DNA of 64,000 nucleotides from Cyanobacteria bacterium UBA2855. GTDB lineage: Bacteria; Cyanobacteriota; Vampirovibrionia; Gastranaerophilales; Gastranaerophilaceae. The translations under genes and the position numbers were made by a program. This document shows positions 1 to 8,783 of the stretch, piece after piece (position 1 is the stretch's first letter; every line of letters begins with the position of its first letter). Below the pieces are notes generated by a model, which saw only the letters and a list, made by a program, of their open reading frames with translations, did not search any database and was not told the DNA's origin. Location of the stretch: the NCBI GenBank assembly GCA_002350725.1, contig DEFJ01000027.1, positions 1 to 64,000 on the forward strand, given 5' to 3'.

Positions 1-18
1 AACAAAAAGAAAGAATGT

Positions 19-70
19 CACATAAAAACAAATTATTTGTATCGCTAATTCCGATAACAAATATTATGTG
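19..70 (-). terminator. Imperfect dyad downstream of the CxxCxxCC gene
   Basis: The arms at 35-44 and 52-62 (ATTTGTATCG against CGATAACAAAT, one bulge) form a hairpin, and an outer CACATA/TATGTG pair encloses it. Read on the minus strand the inner stem is followed by a T-rich stretch, as expected for a weak intrinsic terminator about 50 bases past the stop of the minus-strand gene. Bases 1-115 otherwise hold nothing recognisable. Confidence 0.4.
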
Positions 71-115
71 TAATACTTTCTAAGTAATATTTTATATAGA
101 TACTAAAAATAAAAA

Positions 116-700
116 TTACCATTCGGCAGAACCATGAGGGGCAAACATTTCAATAGTTTTTTGGATTGTTTTTTCAACAGAATCTATTTTTTTTAAAAGT
201 TTTTCATCCTTTGTTTTTGTTTTCATTATTTTTAAATCTAAAAGCTCTTCTTTTGCGTGTCGAACTTTTTGCATGTCTTCTTCTCTTTTTAAAAATAACC
301 AGGCTTCAAATCCGCAGCCCGGCGGCACTACTACCCATCCGCTTGACGGACAATAGATGCACAGTTTTGGGCGTTCTTCATATATAGAACACATATTATT
401 TGGTAATATGTATCTGCATCTATAGAAAGTAAGTGTTTCTTCGTTATATTGTTCGGAGTTTTTAAGGTGCGTAATTATATTATCTACTATTCCCTTGTCA
501 ACTTCTCTTGCTGCATCAATAGACGGGTATGGTTCAAATATTTTTATAAAATCTTGAGCATATTCATTGCCACCATTAGCCATATCAAGGATTTCCTGAT
601 ATGTGTATTTAGTGTTGGTAACGACTCTGCAACACCTGCCGCACATTTTGCATAGACTCTGAGGACGCTTGTTTATATAGTTTTCTTCATAACTATTCAT
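116..700 (-). CDS. YkgJ-like CxxCxxCC cysteine-cluster protein
   Basis: This 194-residue protein belongs by motif to the YkgJ/UPF0153 family of putative zinc- or iron-chelating proteins. Near the N-terminus it has the clustered motif CKMCGRCC, and later a second set of cysteines (CRY...CSIY...CIYCP) that completes the family pattern. Its exact role is not known. The frame is open 13 codons further upstream (to 739), but I chose the ATG at 700: no ribosome binding site precedes either ATG, while TATAAT lies exactly six bases before the ATG at 700, predicting a leaderless message that starts on the codon. It stands alone, divergent from the gene beginning at 827. Confidence 0.8.
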   Translation of the reverse strand: MNSYEENYINKRPQSLCKMCGRCCRVVTNTKYTYQEILDMANGGNEYAQDFIKIFEPYPSIDAAREVDKGIVDNIITHLKNSEQYNEETLTFYRCRYILPNNMCSIYEERPKLCIYCPSSGWVVVPPGCGFEAWLFLKREEDMQKVRHAKEELLDLKIMKTKTKDEKLLKKIDSVEKTIQKTIEMFAPHGSAEW

Positions 701-706
701 TCTATG

Positions 707-712
707 ATTATA
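707..712 (-). promoter_or_regulatory. -10 element of a predicted leaderless transcript
   Basis: On the minus strand TATAAT is followed by six bases (CATAGA) and then the ATG at 700. No Shine-Dalgarno sequence is present. A weak -35 (TTTTCA, 730-735) lies 17 bases upstream. Confidence 0.6.
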
Positions 713-826
713 GTTTTTTATTGGTTTTATGAAAAACATCTTAATATTTCTTAAAATTAGCTTATTTAAGGCAATTATTTTTGAAATTTGTACTTTATAG
801 AATTAGGTAGTGAAAAGGTTATTGTC

Positions 827-2215
827 ATGCAAAATTATATGTCAAACGGACAAATACCATATAATAAAGGAAATTCGGTACAACAGGCTGTTAATCAGCA
901 AACAGCTTATGTCCCTCCTGTTCTGTCTCAATATCAGACACCGCCTGTAAATCCGGCACCAAGTTATGCCGGAGTAAATATCCAAATTATTAATCCTATG
1001 GTGAATCCCGTAGGCGGAAACGGATCTATTTATCCGACGCAAACCTCGTCGGCATACAGTAGTGCAGGTACTAATGGCGGATGTTATCCTGCAAGTTATT
1101 ATACGACGCAACCGGGACAGAATATGTACGGGCAACCTGTACAACAGCCTGTAATGCAACCGAGTTATTATGCTCCGACAAATTACCCAAGCGGGCAACC
1201 GATGAATAACGGAACTTCTCAACAAGTTCAAACCCAATCAGGAGCTGTTCCTCCATCTTCAAATGCCCCGAGCGGAGCGGCTGGCTTTTATGATTCACAA
1301 GGAAAATATTATCCGTATGTAAAAGATGCAAACGGTAATGTCGGTTATTATGATGAAACAGGTAAATTCCAATCATTAAAACCTGTTGGACAGGATAATC
1401 AATCTAATAGCGTGGGGGCTGATGGGGATACCTCTGTGAATGGTAACAAATCTGATGGAACACAAGCAGCAAACGATGTTTCGAACTCCGATAGTTCTGG
1501 AACAGAGTCAAAAGAAAACGATAAATCATCCGTAGACGGTGTCGGCGGAAATTCTCAAAATGTTGATAATAATGGAAAACAAGGTTTTACCGATGAAAAT
1601 GGAAAATTTCACGAATATGTAAAAGATAATAACGGACAGTTAGGTTACTATGATGATAAGGGTGTTTTTCATCCGGTAGATAATAATCAACAAACAAACG
1701 CCGGAAACAGTTCGGATAATAATTCCGAAAACTCTTCGTCAAGCGAAAAAATAACAGAAAATAATACCACAACAACCTCTCAATCAAAAGACGGTAAAAA
1801 AACAGAAAAACGTAAAGTTGTTGCATTAACAAATGAATATATAAAAACTTTAGAAAATTACTTGAACAGTCAGGATGCCGAAGTAAGAAAAATGGGTGCT
1901 CATGAAGTTGTCGACAGATTAACAGAAGACCCGTCAAGAAATGATGACCCTGCACTAACGGCACTTGTAAATAAGATGCTCCAAGACCCTAACGCGGGAA
2001 TAAGAGCTATTGCTTTAAGTATAGTTGAATCTCGTGCAATTTTGGGGGATGATTTAACAGTAAAAATTCTAAAGAAAATGCAAGAAACAAAAAATGACTA
2101 CGGACTTGATGCAGAACAGGCAACAAGTGCACTGTTAAAAATGGCAGGCAAAACAGTAGAAAAAGAATTTGAAGTGGATGATACTCAAAAGAAATCAGCT
2201 ACAGAAACTAAATAG
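827..2215 (+). CDS. Low-complexity protein with two YYD-type repeats and a HEAT-like C-terminus
   Basis: I do not recognise a named family. The first 150 residues are rich in Gln, Pro, Asn and Tyr. Two copies of a 32-35 residue repeat follow, starting at residues 153 and 253 (pattern GfyDxxGKyyxYVKDxNGxxGYYDxxGxF), separated by an acidic Ser/Asn linker. From about residue 330 a helical segment (DAEVRKMGAHEVVDRL...NAGIRAIALSIVES) looks like two HEAT-type repeats. There is no clear signal peptide. The frame opens at TTG 788, but ATG 827 has AAAAGG eight bases upstream and is the better start (462 residues). The next gene begins 11 bases after the stop, so the two are probably cotranscribed. Confidence 0.65.
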   Translation: MQNYMSNGQIPYNKGNSVQQAVNQQTAYVPPVLSQYQTPPVNPAPSYAGVNIQIINPMVNPVGGNGSIYPTQTSSAYSSAGTNGGCYPASYYTTQPGQNMYGQPVQQPVMQPSYYAPTNYPSGQPMNNGTSQQVQTQSGAVPPSSNAPSGAAGFYDSQGKYYPYVKDANGNVGYYDETGKFQSLKPVGQDNQSNSVGADGDTSVNGNKSDGTQAANDVSNSDSSGTESKENDKSSVDGVGGNSQNVDNNGKQGFTDENGKFHEYVKDNNGQLGYYDDKGVFHPVDNNQQTNAGNSSDNNSENSSSSEKITENNTTTTSQSKDGKKTEKRKVVALTNEYIKTLENYLNSQDAEVRKMGAHEVVDRLTEDPSRNDDPALTALVNKMLQDPNAGIRAIALSIVESRAILGDDLTVKILKKMQETKNDYGLDAEQATSALLKMAGKTVEKEFEVDDTQKKSATETK

Positions 2216-2226
2216 GAAAAAATAAT

Positions 2227-2700
2227 ATGAGTGGCATAATTTCAAGAATAGGTAGTAATATAGCAGGTTTAGCAGCAAGGACAACAGGTCTTGCGGCTAT
2301 CGGTATGACTTGTTATGACGCTCATGTAATGGGTAAATTAGAGGCTGATACATATTCTCAATCAAATGAATCTGCCCGTCTTACTGCTGCTGCGGACAAC
2401 TTAAACTATATGGAATCTCCAAGCGTTGTGTTAGGAAAAGTTAAGAAAAAAATATTTAATTTCCAAGTGGACAATAGTTTTTTGATGCCGTTTGAAGCAG
2501 TATACGGTTATATGAGAGGTTTTGCATCTTCTTGTGTTGATAAGGCAATTCCTCTTACTATGGGGTTATTTGCTTTAATTGGCGGCAAAGTTACTTCTAA
2601 ATTATCTGCCTTTGGACTTATGCTGTATGCCGGTTATAAAGTTTTACACGAAGGCTTTGGTATAGGAAAAGTAAACAGACTTGAGCAACCGTATAAATAG
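2227..2700 (+). CDS. Small membrane-associated protein of unknown function
   Basis: A 157-residue protein with no recognised family. Residues 5-30 (Gly/Ala-rich, containing GLAARTTGLAAIGMTC) and the hydrophobic stretches near 90-130 (PLTMGLFALIGG, FGLMLYAGYKVL) suggest membrane contact. AGGAAA lies upstream of the ATG. The gene sits 11 bases downstream of the repeat protein, implying cotranscription and possibly a shared job at the membrane, which is inference only. Confidence 0.6.
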   Translation: MSGIISRIGSNIAGLAARTTGLAAIGMTCYDAHVMGKLEADTYSQSNESARLTAAADNLNYMESPSVVLGKVKKKIFNFQVDNSFLMPFEAVYGYMRGFASSCVDKAIPLTMGLFALIGGKVTSKLSAFGLMLYAGYKVLHEGFGIGKVNRLEQPYK

Positions 2701-2809
2701 ACTGTAATGTATAAGCAATCCGCCAATATCATGTGTAAAATTATCTCTTTAAAAAAAAACTTGTTCATGTTACCCTTAAAGCATACGAGAGAAATTAAAG
2801 AGGTTTTTT

Positions 2810-5467
2810 ATGACTAAAACAGCGATTAATATTAATGATTTACCTACGGTTTATGATGCGAAAGCTACTGAGGATGAGATATACAAATTCTGGGAAGACG
2901 GTGAATATTTTAAGGCGAATGCAAAAAGCGATAAGCCTGCTTATTCTATGGTTATTCCTCCGCCAAATGTAACAGGTGTCCTTCATATGGGGCACGCTTT
3001 GGATGAAACTTTACAAGATATTCTTACTCGTTATCATAGAATGTCGGGATATGAAACTTTATGGCTTCCGGGAACCGATCACGCCGGTATTGCAACTCAA
3101 AACGTTGTTGAAAAGAATTTGAGAGAAAAAGGTTTGTCTCGTTACGATTTGGGTAGAGAAAAATTCTTGGAAGAAACTTGGAAATGGGCTAATGAACATA
3201 AATCCGCAATTTTAGACCAATGTAAAAGATTGGGCGCATCTTTTGACCGTTCAAGAGAAAGATTTACTTTTGATAAAGGCTGCTCTGATGCGGTAAAAGA
3301 AGTTTTTGTAAGATTATACGAAAAAGGATTAATTTACAAAGGAAAATATATTGTAAATTGGTGTCCTCGTTGTAACAGTGCAATTTCCGATGTCGAAACG
3401 GAATACGCAACAGAGCAGGGTCATTTATGGGAAATTTCGTATCCTTTAAAAGGTGAACACGGTGCGATTATAGTTGCGACAACTCGTCCTGAAACGATTT
3501 TTGGTGATGTTGCAATCGCCGTTCATCCGGATGATCACAAGTATTCAGAACTTATCGGCAAAACTGTTGTAATCCCGCTTTCAGGTCGTGAAATCCCTAT
3601 TATAGCTGATGAATATGTAGATAGAAACTTCGGTACAGGTGCTGTAAAAATTACTCCGGCTCATGACCCGAATGATTTTGAAGTAGGTAAACGTCATGGC
3701 TTAAAACCTATTTGGATTTTGGATGAAAACGGGAAGATGAAAGCTTGCGGCGAAGTTCCTGAAAGTTTGCACGGTCTTGACAGATACGATGCCAGAAAGA
3801 AAATTATCGGAATGCTTGAATATGAGAATTTCTTGCTAAGAACTCGTGATCATGAACATAATGTCGGTAAATGCCAGCGTTGCGGAACGACAATTGAACC
3901 GTTACTTTCGGAACAATGGTTCGTTAAAATGGAACCGCTTGCAAAAGAAGCTATTGCCGCAGTCAAAGATGGCAGAATTAAGTTTGTTCCTGACCGTTGG
4001 GAAAAGAATTACTTAGGTTGGATGGAAAATATTCGTGATTGGTGTATTTCTCGTCAGTTGTGGTGGGGTCATCAAATTCCCGCATATTACCATAAAAAAA
4101 CAGGTGAAATGATTGTTGCAAAAGAAAATCCTGATCCTGAAAATTATGTACAAGATAGTGATGTACTTGATACATGGTTCTCGTCAGGTCTATGGCCATT
4201 CTCGACTATGGGATTTCCGAATACCGATAGTGATGATTTCAAAAAATTCTATCCGACAACAACTCTTGTAACAGGTTTTGATATTATTTTCTTCTGGGTT
4301 GCAAGAATGATTACTATGGGGTTGGAATTTACGGGTAAAGCTCCGTTTTCTACCGTATATATTCACGGTCTAATTCGTGATGAAAAAGGTCAAAAAATGT
4401 CAAAATCTAAGGGTAATACAATTGATCCCGTAAAAATTATTGACAAATATGGCTGTGATGCGTTGAGATTTACAATGACTTCACTTTGTACGTATGGCGG
4501 GCAAGATATCAAAATGAGTGAAGAACGTTTTGAATACGGTCGTAACTTTGCAAATAAAATTTGGAACGCTTCAAGGTTTGTATTGATGAATCTTGATGGG
4601 GTTGACGGCAAAGAAATAGATTTTGATAATCTTACAATAGCCGACAAGTGGATTTTAGATAAATTAAATTCAACAGCCAAAGAAATTAATGAAAATATTA
4701 AAGATTACAGAATAGGAGAAACTGCTCATACTCTGTATGATTTCTTCTGGAACAGCTATTGCGATTGGTATGTAGAAATTGCAAAAATTCAACTTCAGGA
4801 TGAAAGCTTAAAACTCAATACTCAAAGAGTTTTGAGATATGTTCTTGATATGTCTTTGAGATTGCTACATCCTATTATGCCGCATATTACCGAGCGCGTA
4901 TGGCAGCTGTTACCGCATTTAGATAGCGAAAAAGCAAGTGCAATAATTGTTGCGGATTATCCTGTTTACAATGAAAAATATGCTTTCACAAAGGAAGCAC
5001 AAGAGATGGAATTGGTATTTGAGACAATTACATCATTAAGGAATGTTCGTCAAAGTTTCAATATATCTACTTCTTTAAAGGTCGATATTGAGATACGTGC
5101 CGATAAAGACGAAGAGCCTATATTTAAGGCTATAGAAGCTTATATTCATCGTTTGGCGAAGGTTGAAAATATTTCATATGCAAACAAAAATGCTCCTGCG
5201 CCAAAGAAATCCGCAACTGCAGTAGTTTCTGCTTCAACAATCGTAATTCCTTTAGAAAATCTTATTGATTTTAATGAGGAAATCAAGCGTCAGCAGAAAA
5301 AATTGGATAAATTAACCGCAGAAAAGAAATCTTTAGAAGGAAGAATTAATAATCCTAAGTTTGTTGCAAATGCTCCAAAAGAGTTGATTGAGCAAACAAA
5401 AGAAAGAATTGCGGAAATCGATATGCAAAGTGCAACAATTATACAGTTAATTGAATCATTAAAGTAA
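2810..5467 (+). CDS. valS: Valine-tRNA ligase
   Basis: Class I aminoacyl-tRNA synthetase charging tRNA-Val. The 885 residues match the family's length. The HIGH-type signature is HMGH at residues 59-62 in the context PPPNVTGVLHMGH, the editing (CP1) domain carries the TTRPET motif, and KMSKS begins at residue 529 (KMSKSKGNTIDP). The anticodon-binding domain follows, then a C-terminal coiled coil rich in Lys and Glu (residues 815-885) as in bacterial ValRS. AGAGG precedes the ATG. The 109-base leader shows no T-box. A strong hairpin terminator follows the stop codon. Confidence 0.97.
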   Translation: MTKTAININDLPTVYDAKATEDEIYKFWEDGEYFKANAKSDKPAYSMVIPPPNVTGVLHMGHALDETLQDILTRYHRMSGYETLWLPGTDHAGIATQNVVEKNLREKGLSRYDLGREKFLEETWKWANEHKSAILDQCKRLGASFDRSRERFTFDKGCSDAVKEVFVRLYEKGLIYKGKYIVNWCPRCNSAISDVETEYATEQGHLWEISYPLKGEHGAIIVATTRPETIFGDVAIAVHPDDHKYSELIGKTVVIPLSGREIPIIADEYVDRNFGTGAVKITPAHDPNDFEVGKRHGLKPIWILDENGKMKACGEVPESLHGLDRYDARKKIIGMLEYENFLLRTRDHEHNVGKCQRCGTTIEPLLSEQWFVKMEPLAKEAIAAVKDGRIKFVPDRWEKNYLGWMENIRDWCISRQLWWGHQIPAYYHKKTGEMIVAKENPDPENYVQDSDVLDTWFSSGLWPFSTMGFPNTDSDDFKKFYPTTTLVTGFDIIFFWVARMITMGLEFTGKAPFSTVYIHGLIRDEKGQKMSKSKGNTIDPVKIIDKYGCDALRFTMTSLCTYGGQDIKMSEERFEYGRNFANKIWNASRFVLMNLDGVDGKEIDFDNLTIADKWILDKLNSTAKEINENIKDYRIGETAHTLYDFFWNSYCDWYVEIAKIQLQDESLKLNTQRVLRYVLDMSLRLLHPIMPHITERVWQLLPHLDSEKASAIIVADYPVYNEKYAFTKEAQEMELVFETITSLRNVRQSFNISTSLKVDIEIRADKDEEPIFKAIEAYIHRLAKVENISYANKNAPAPKKSATAVVSASTIVIPLENLIDFNEEIKRQQKKLDKLTAEKKSLEGRINNPKFVANAPKELIEQTKERIAEIDMQSATIIQLIESLK

Positions 5468-5491
5468 TATGATATTTAAATTTTATAAAAC

Positions 5492-5523
5492 AAAAGTCCT
5501 TAAGTTTTAACTTAAGGACTTTT
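5492..5523. terminator. Bidirectional intrinsic terminator between convergent genes
   Basis: A 15-base-pair perfect stem (5492-5506 against 5509-5523, core AGTCCTTAAG) has A-rich and T-rich flanks on both sides, so it can end both valS and the minus-strand gene at 5534. Confidence 0.85.
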
Positions 5524-5533
5524 TATATGCTTA

Positions 5534-5800
5534 TTATTTTTTCAAAACACTTTTTAATATAAATCCAAAGGCCGCAATTATTCCGCCGCCAAATAGCAGT
5601 TTTACCAATAAAGGTGTCTTTTTCTTATCTTCGAAACTATAATGTTTTTCTTTTGACGTTACCTGATTATTTGTACGTTGAAATTTATCTTCTAACTCTT
5701 TATCGGTAATTTTAAAGCGCACCAATTTATCCGGCGGGGTTAAAACTCCGACATCAGCTGATGAATAACTTATTGGCACACTACTATTTATACCGTTCAT
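5534..5800 (-). CDS. Small tail-anchored-type protein
   Basis: An 88-residue protein of unknown function. The first 55 residues are polar and probably unstructured. A single hydrophobic segment (LLVKLLFGGGIIAAFGFILKSVL) lies at the extreme C-terminus and ends in two lysines, the layout of a tail-anchored membrane protein. No signal peptide and no good ribosome binding site were seen. The protein at 39074 has a similar layout (polar head, one membrane helix, basic tail) without obvious sequence identity. Confidence 0.55.
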   Translation of the reverse strand: MNGINSSVPISYSSADVGVLTPPDKLVRFKITDKELEDKFQRTNNQVTSKEKHYSFEDKKKTPLLVKLLFGGGIIAAFGFILKSVLKK

Positions 5801-5881
5801 ATTTATATAAAAACATATCCATCAGAAAAATTGCTGTTTTTTATAAAATTTTACAAAGTATTATGCAAAACTTGATTTGTG

Positions 5882-6187
5882 TTACTTTATTATAGTTTTT
5901 GATTTTTTATAAATAGGATTCCAAGGTGCGTACGTTTCATACTGCGGCAAATCAAGTTTTGAGGATACTTCTTTTGTAAATGTATCAATATCAGATTGCT
6001 CAAACTTTTCAATTCGCCATTCGGTTCCGAAATCTGTTCCGTTAATTGCAGCTTTGTATTCTTTCTTAATTCTTAATTCCTTTTGAATTTCCATATTAAG
6101 TTTTCTGCTAGAATCTGCTAACGCCGGCATAATATGAGTTTGGCCGTTTATTTTAAGTGTGCTTATTGCTTGACCAAGTGTTGGCAT
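5882..6187 (-). CDS. Conserved-looking hypothetical protein
   Basis: A 101-residue soluble protein with mixed charge, no membrane segment and no family I recognise. AAAGGA lies 8 bases before the ATG, supporting the start. The last 25 residues are Tyr/Pro/Trp-rich (YETYAPWNPIYKKSK). It lies 39 bases downstream of asd on the same strand, so it could be the last gene of an asd transcript; no terminator separates them. Confidence 0.55.
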   Translation of the reverse strand: MPTLGQAISTLKINGQTHIMPALADSSRKLNMEIQKELRIKKEYKAAINGTDFGTEWRIEKFEQSDIDTFTKEVSSKLDLPQYETYAPWNPIYKKSKTIIK

Positions 6188-6226
6188 AATATAATCCTTT
6201 ACCTAATTACCCTATATATAAAAATA

Positions 6227-7249
6227 CTAATATAAATCCATGTCAATAATTTTTTGACAAATTCTTACAGTATTTAATGCAGCACCTATTCGAAGATTAT
6301 CAGCTACGCACCATAAAGTAATTCCGTTTGTAAACGCAAGATTTTTTCTTATTCTTCCGACAAAAACAGGGTCAACACCGTCCGCATCACGTGTTGTCGG
6401 GTATTCGTAGTTATCAATATCGTCTATGACCTTTACTCCAAAAGTTTTTGATAAAATATCTCTAACTTCTTCCGGTGTTATATTTTCTTCAAATTCAATA
6501 TCAACGGCTTCCGAGTGTCCTCTGTATACAGGAACTCTCACTGCGGTACAGGATATCGGTAAATCTTCCGAAAGGTGAAGTATTTTCTTAGTTTCATTAA
6601 CAACTTTCATTTCTTCTTTTGTGTATCCGTTTTCGGTAAATACATCAATTTGTGGGATAACATTAAAAGAAATCGGTTTTTTGAAAGCTTTGTTTTCAAA
6701 TTTTTCTCCTCTTTGATGAGCTTTTGTATCTTCGGTTAATTCGTTAATTGCCGCTAATCCTGCTCCTGATACTGCCTGATATGTTGAAACAATCAGCCTT
6801 TTGATTTTTGCTTTTTCATTTAACGGTTTTAAAACAAGCATCAATTGAGAAGTTGAGCAGTTAGGATTTGCAATAATCCCTTTGTGTTTGCGTAAATCTT
6901 CGTCATTAACCGAGGCAATTACAAGAGGAACATCCTTTTCCATTCTAAAAGCGCTTGAATTGTCAATCAGAACTCCGCCTCGTTTTACAATTTCAGGTGC
7001 AAATTTTTGAGAAGTAGAACCGCCGGCAGATGCCAAAACGATATTCACATTGTTAAAGCTGTCAGGAGTAGCTTCTTCTACCGTATAAGTTTTTCCTTGA
7101 AATTCTAGCTGCTTGCCCGCGCTTTTTGCGCTTGATAAGAACTTTATATTATTGTATTCAACTTTTAATTCGTCAAGTATTTGAATAATTTCTCGTCCTA
7201 CAACTCCTGTTGCTCCGAGTATTGCTATATTTGGTTTTCTGTTTGTCAT
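6227..7249 (-). CDS. asd: Aspartate-semialdehyde dehydrogenase
   Basis: Makes L-aspartate 4-semialdehyde from aspartyl phosphate with NADPH, the branch point to lysine/diaminopimelate, threonine and methionine. The 340 residues show the nucleotide-binding loop GATGVVG (12-18), the catalytic cysteine Cys131 in NPNCSTSQ, and the late RVPVYRGHSE motif of the bacterial Asd family. AAGGA precedes the ATG. An aminotransferase at 58394 may serve the same lysine/peptidoglycan pathway. Confidence 0.96.
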   Translation of the reverse strand: MTNRKPNIAILGATGVVGREIIQILDELKVEYNNIKFLSSAKSAGKQLEFQGKTYTVEEATPDSFNNVNIVLASAGGSTSQKFAPEIVKRGGVLIDNSSAFRMEKDVPLVIASVNDEDLRKHKGIIANPNCSTSQLMLVLKPLNEKAKIKRLIVSTYQAVSGAGLAAINELTEDTKAHQRGEKFENKAFKKPISFNVIPQIDVFTENGYTKEEMKVVNETKKILHLSEDLPISCTAVRVPVYRGHSEAVDIEFEENITPEEVRDILSKTFGVKVIDDIDNYEYPTTRDADGVDPVFVGRIRKNLAFTNGITLWCVADNLRIGAALNTVRICQKIIDMDLY

Positions 7250-7290
7250 ATAATTTTCCTTTTTATGTTATTATCTTTCGCTTTCTCTGA

Positions 7291-7326
7291 TAGCGAGGCT
7301 TCGCCAAGAGCGGTCTTTGACCGCTA
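7291..7326. repeat. Compact GC-rich palindromic element overlapping a stop codon
   Basis: An outer TAGCG/CGCTA pair encloses two small hairpins, GGC-TTC-GCC (7297-7305) and AGCGGTC-TTT-GACCGCT (7309-7325). The element is far more GC-rich than its surroundings, has no T-tract, and its right edge overlaps the TAG stop of the minus-strand gene ending at 7324. It may be a REP-like unit or an mRNA 3' structure. Confidence 0.45.
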
Positions 7327-7962
7327 CCAGTTTGTTCTTGTCATAATTTCCTTGCCTTTTTCGTCGTACATTTTTTCTTTGTACCAAACCCCTTTGAATT
7401 TTCCGTTTGGTTTGAAGATATATTGTACGTCATGGCTTTCTACATATACTCCGCCTGCCAATTTTCCGTTAGCTCTGTATTGTTTTGTGTGGTACGGAAA
7501 ATTCGGATAGTTGTCAGATATATCATCAACATAAGCAAGTCCGCCAAGTGCGCTGTAATAATATACGTGCCTCAAATCTGATTTTGGCTGAATTGCATAT
7601 GAATATAATATCGGTTCGCCTCTGAAGTTTCTGAAAAATCCTGAAAGATTATATTCTTTTGTTTCTTTTGCTCCGTTGGAGATTAACCTGTAGTGAGTTT
7701 TTACGTTAGCATCTTTTAAAAAGTCTTTGTATGTATTGCGAAATTCTTTTCGTTTTATTGAAAATTTATTTTCTGTACCAAAGAGTTGAGTTTTGTATAA
7801 ATCTATTTTTTCATCCCTTTGAACTTGATTCATATTTACCCAATCAAATGTTACGGAAGCCTCAATCGGGGCAGTCTGTTCTTCTGCCAAAACCGTTGTG
7901 TAAGAATAGTTTCCGCAATTTGCAAAAATCGTAACAGCAAATATAATCAATAATTTTTTCAT
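7324..7962 (-). CDS. Exported protein with MORN-like C-terminal repeats
   Basis: A 212-residue protein with a hydrophobic signal sequence (MKKLLIIFAVTIFANCGNYS), so exported, with a possible lipobox-like ANC. The C-terminal half holds short aromatic-Gly repeats (YRANGKLAGGVYVE, FKPNGKFKGVWYKE, YDEKGKEI) that resemble MORN or antitoxin-type GxY repeats; the function is unknown. AGAGGGAT precedes the ATG, and an extended -10 (TGG-TAAACT, 7986-7994) lies upstream. A perfect HLR1-type site begins 87 bases upstream of the start, suggesting control by an Rpa-type response regulator. Confidence 0.65.
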   Translation of the reverse strand: MKKLLIIFAVTIFANCGNYSYTTVLAEEQTAPIEASVTFDWVNMNQVQRDEKIDLYKTQLFGTENKFSIKRKEFRNTYKDFLKDANVKTHYRLISNGAKETKEYNLSGFFRNFRGEPILYSYAIQPKSDLRHVYYYSALGGLAYVDDISDNYPNFPYHTKQYRANGKLAGGVYVESHDVQYIFKPNGKFKGVWYKEKMYDEKGKEIMTRTNW

Positions 7963-8048
7963 AATTATCCCTCTTATTAATAATCAGTTTACCACGAAAA
8001 ATTTTGTCCGACACGGCTTTTTGAAAATAATTATGTATTTATTTTACA

Positions 8049-8066
8049 AATGTAAAGAATTGTAAA
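8049..8066. promoter_or_regulatory. HLR1-type (RpaB-like) direct-repeat site
   Basis: AATGTAAA-GA-ATTGTAAA fits WWTGTAAM-NN-WWTGTAAM at every position. This is the reverse complement of the cyanobacterial HLR1 consensus as I recall it. It lies 87-104 bases upstream of the exported protein starting at 7962, and about 157 bases upstream of the pseudogene on the other side. Confidence 0.55.
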
Positions 8067-8104
8067 TATGAGTTTTAAAATGACTGAAATCCGCTTATAC
8101 TCTT

Positions 8105-8142
8105 TTATAGGATAGGATAAGATAGGATGGGGCGGGGCGGTG
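8105..8142 (+). repeat. Short GGATA/GGGGC simple-sequence tract
   Basis: Three near-tandem copies of ATAGGATA-type units run into a G-rich stretch (GGGGCGGGGCGG). This is a simple-sequence tract in the otherwise empty stretch 7963-8222; no gene is visible there beyond the HLR1 site. Confidence 0.5.
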
Positions 8143-8222
8143 GCAATACTTTCGGGCAAAAATTTTTTATACAAATAAGAGATAGAAATAATTTTAGAGT
8201 ATAAAAACACGAAAGGAGACTT

Positions 8223-8600
8223 TATTACTTACAAAGTTGGAATGAATATTTCGCAAACATGCAAGCTGCAAGAGAATCAAAATGGACAGGAGAACATAAT
8301 CGTGCATCTCAGGTGGAAGCTTGAATAGAAGGTTTTTTCAAAAATGATAAAGATGGGATAATATCTGATGATAAAGAATTGAAAAAATTTAATGAGTTTA
8401 TAGATAGTACTCCTTATGATCCTTATGATAATCCATATAAATACGCTTATCAGAAATACCAAAAAGAAGTAAAAAGACAGGATTTAGACAATCCAAAGAC
8501 AAGTACGTTTGAAAGCATAGTAGGAAAAACAATAGCAGGTGCAAAAAATTTACTTTTAGGTACTATGTATACAATTACAAAACCTTTCTCGAATGACTAG
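8223..8600 (+). pseudogene. Decayed EF-hand-like protein gene
   Basis: One reading frame runs from about 8223 to TAG at 8598-8600 and encodes protein-like sequence throughout, but it lacks an ATG, GTG or TTG near its ribosome binding site (AAAGGAG, 8213-8218) and is broken by an in-frame TGA at 8322. The upstream part reads NEYFANMQAARESKWTGEHN and the downstream part resumes with IEGFFKNDKDGIISDDKEL, an EF-hand-like calcium loop (DKDGxI...E). TGG to TGA would explain the break. Other genes here use TGA as stop, so recoding is unlikely. A downstream fragment from TTG 8379 (73 codons) could still be translated. Confidence 0.6.
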
Positions 8601-8648
8601 CAGATTGCTATTCAAGGTTGCGATTTTTCGTACCAATTGTACTCATTA

Positions 8649-8783
8649 CCTCCCCTTATGGGGAGGATAGAGGTGAGGTGATAATAATTCCTCCCCTTAT
8701 GGGGAGGATAGAGGTGGGGTGAGAATGAATTTAACATAGCAAATTTAGAACACCCCATCCCAACCTTCCCCGTGAGGGGAAGG
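8649..8783. repeat. Three-copy GC-rich palindromic repeat (two direct, one inverted)
   Basis: Copies at 8649-8680 and 8690-8721 each start with the palindrome CCTCCCCTTATGGGGAGG followed by ATAGAGGTGRGGTG, 41 bases apart. A third, diverged copy at 8751-8783 is in inverted orientation (CACCCCATCCCAACC, then a TTCCCC-GTGA-GGGGAA hairpin). The set could fold into one large structure. It is not a CRISPR: there are too few units, no constant spacers, and one is inverted. It resembles REP-like units of other genomes. No gene is visible between 8601 and 9167 apart from this and the rpoB promoter. Confidence 0.7.

Noticed and set aside
2701..2809. T-box leader before valS
   Set aside because: The spacer is too short and lacks a T-box consensus or an antiterminator structure.
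8322..8324. TGA read as a sense codon (alternative genetic code)
   Set aside because: The damaged gene also lacks a start codon, and the other genes I checked end normally at stops without internal TGA codons.
8649..8783. CRISPR array
   Set aside because: Only three units, one inverted, with no constant-length unique spacers and no cas genes.
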